Assembly (NCBI GenBank): GCA_030272155.1
Contig: CP126197.1
Coordinates: 3,774,001 to 3,838,000 of the forward strand
Source of the DNA: Tetradesmus obliquus
Lineage: Eukaryota; Chlorophyta; Chlorophyceae; Sphaeropleales; Scenedesmaceae
Direction: 5' to 3'
Length of the DNA: 64,000 bases
Made by a program: the position numbers and the translations under genes
In this document: positions 63,144-64,000 of the stretch, in pieces
How the letters are laid out: every line of letters begins with the position of its first letter
How positions within the stretch are numbered: the first letter of the stretch is position 1
The notes under the pieces: generated by a model
What the model was told of the DNA's origin: nothing
The model's input: the letters and a program-made list of their open reading frames with translations, nothing else
The model's database searches: none

Positions 63144-63235
63144 ATGGCACGCCACATGGAGCAAAATCATGTGTTAGCCATACTTCGTATTCTGTTACAC
63201 GTGCACGTATCCTCTAGTAGCAATGCTTTATCTCA

Positions 63236-63279
<44 letters not shown>

Positions 63280-63746
63280 GTGTGCACCAAGATGGTGTCA
63301 GTGAGTCACAACCAGAATCGCATCCACGAGTACTGTCCAACAGATACAAAAACACCAACCATCGCGGTCTGCACAAGCAGGCACACTCCAGGCGGATCAA
63401 GCTCCGCTGCAGAGGCACCAGGCTGCGGTGGTGTGGGCCATACTTCAACCAGCCAGACCTGCCAGCCAAGCTGCCACCTGCCTATAGCAAGAGCTGCCCA
63501 AGCAACTGCTCCTCTGTGGGTGTCTGCAATGCCATGATTGGGCTGTGCGACTGTCCAGCCGGTGAGTGCTGCCCTCAACCTTCTTTATAAGTTATAATAT
63601 CAGAATGTGTTACGCAAGTGATTGGCTGCTTGGCTATGGCTTTTCAGGCTTTTCCGGCTACATCACGCCCTTGCATCCCTGTTGTGAAACATTGGTTTTC
63701 CAGTTGTCCGTGGACAGCAAATCGCACGGACATGCGCTCACCTAAG
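63144..63746 (+). CDS. N-terminus of an EGF-like domain protein, truncated by the window or by a stop in exon 2
   Basis: Exon 1 from ATG 63144 to 63561 (donor GTGAGT); likely exon 2 from 63648. The first ~25 residues (HVLAILRILLHVHV) could anchor a type II membrane protein. A CAG tract (63238-63276) is read as about 13 Ala. A basic stem leads to FNQPDLPAKLPPAYSKSCP and an EGF-like module, CPSNCSSVGVCNAMIGLCDC then PAG|GFSGYITPLHPC across the junction. Such a module after a basic stem is common in green algal exostosin-like glycosyltransferases, but no catalytic domain is in view. If exon 2 has no further donor, the frame stops at 63744-63746; I think splicing continues past the window. Confidence 0.5.
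63238..63276 (+). repeat. (CAG)13, read as poly-Ala in the EGF-like gene
   Basis: Uninterrupted run. It may be coding, or may mark an intron; the CAG at its start could also be an acceptor. Confidence 0.9.
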
Positions 63747-64000
63747 GCTTAGGTAAACTTAACAACAGCACATAGCAGTTGCAATTGCCCTTTTGACTCG
63801 ATGCATCACCGACAGCTATGCTACAACTCGGTCGCTGTGTAACTGCAGTGCTGAGACATGCGCACGAGAGCAATGCTTACAAGCTGCCACACAATGCCCT
63901 CACAGCACAACTAAGTCAAGCTTTGCAGTGTTACAGCATGCACGATTGTGACATATTGTCAGCGGATAAGGGACACTGCACAGTTGCAGCCCTCGTTTCA
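63747..64000. other. Right end of window, probably intron of the EGF-like gene
   Basis: No open frame of note; no recognisable motif. Confidence 0.4.

Overview
This is nuclear DNA of a eukaryote, most likely a green alga of the Chlorophyceae. The evidence is: many short GT-AG introns in every gene; plastid-transit-like N-termini; plant/algal-type housekeeping proteins; very abundant CAG/CTG trinucleotide repeats; and the motif TGTAA (the usual chlorophyte poly(A) signal) shortly after two of the stop codons. The lineage is an inference. There are no operons, ribosome-binding sites or CRISPR arrays. I rebuilt the exon chains by hand, and in each multi-exon gene listed the reading frame closes across every junction.

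Layout. 102-4509 (-): NEDD8-activating enzyme E1 regulatory subunit (AXR1/NAE1), running off the left edge. 4876-10231 (-): katanin p60-like AAA ATPase (KATNAL2 type, LisH domain). 10822-14045 (+): RluA-family pseudouridine synthase with a large Gln-rich insert. 14928-16449 (-): secreted protein with an acetoacetate-decarboxylase-like fold. 17876-25316 (+): bifunctional AICAR transformylase/IMP cyclohydrolase (PurH/ATIC), probably plastid-targeted. 29021-30813 (-): small Gly-rich, one-helix protein with a transit-like leader. 31120-37964 (+): NOMO, the lumenal ER membrane protein. 40598-46035 and 51756-57120 (+): two tandem paralogues of a secreted Cys-rich, sushi-like protein with the same 12-exon design. 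59370-62840 (-): nucleotidyltransferase fused to a GHMP kinase. 63144 onward (+): N-terminus of an EGF-like protein, cut by the right edge. Three gene pairs start head to head over about 300-600 bp (10.2/10.8 kb, 30.8/31.1 kb, 62.8/63.1 kb), and a fourth over about 1.4 kb (16.4/17.9 kb).

Mobile DNA sits around the Cys-rich pair. There are two short hAT elements with exact 8-bp target duplications, each carrying only a BED zinc-finger ORF. There is also one non-autonomous CACTA (EnSpm) element with about 51-bp inverted repeats and a 3-bp target duplication.

Two genome-wide habits stand out. First, exon edges with their splice sites are tandemly copied into the adjacent introns at a typical spacing of about 100-145 bp, most extremely eight times at one PurH exon. 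Second, (CTG)n tracts in the sense strand abut or lie just upstream of many 3' splice sites, and in at least five introns a sense (CAG)n tract lies at the 5' end, so the two intron ends could pair. I regard these two linked patterns as the most novel content of the window.
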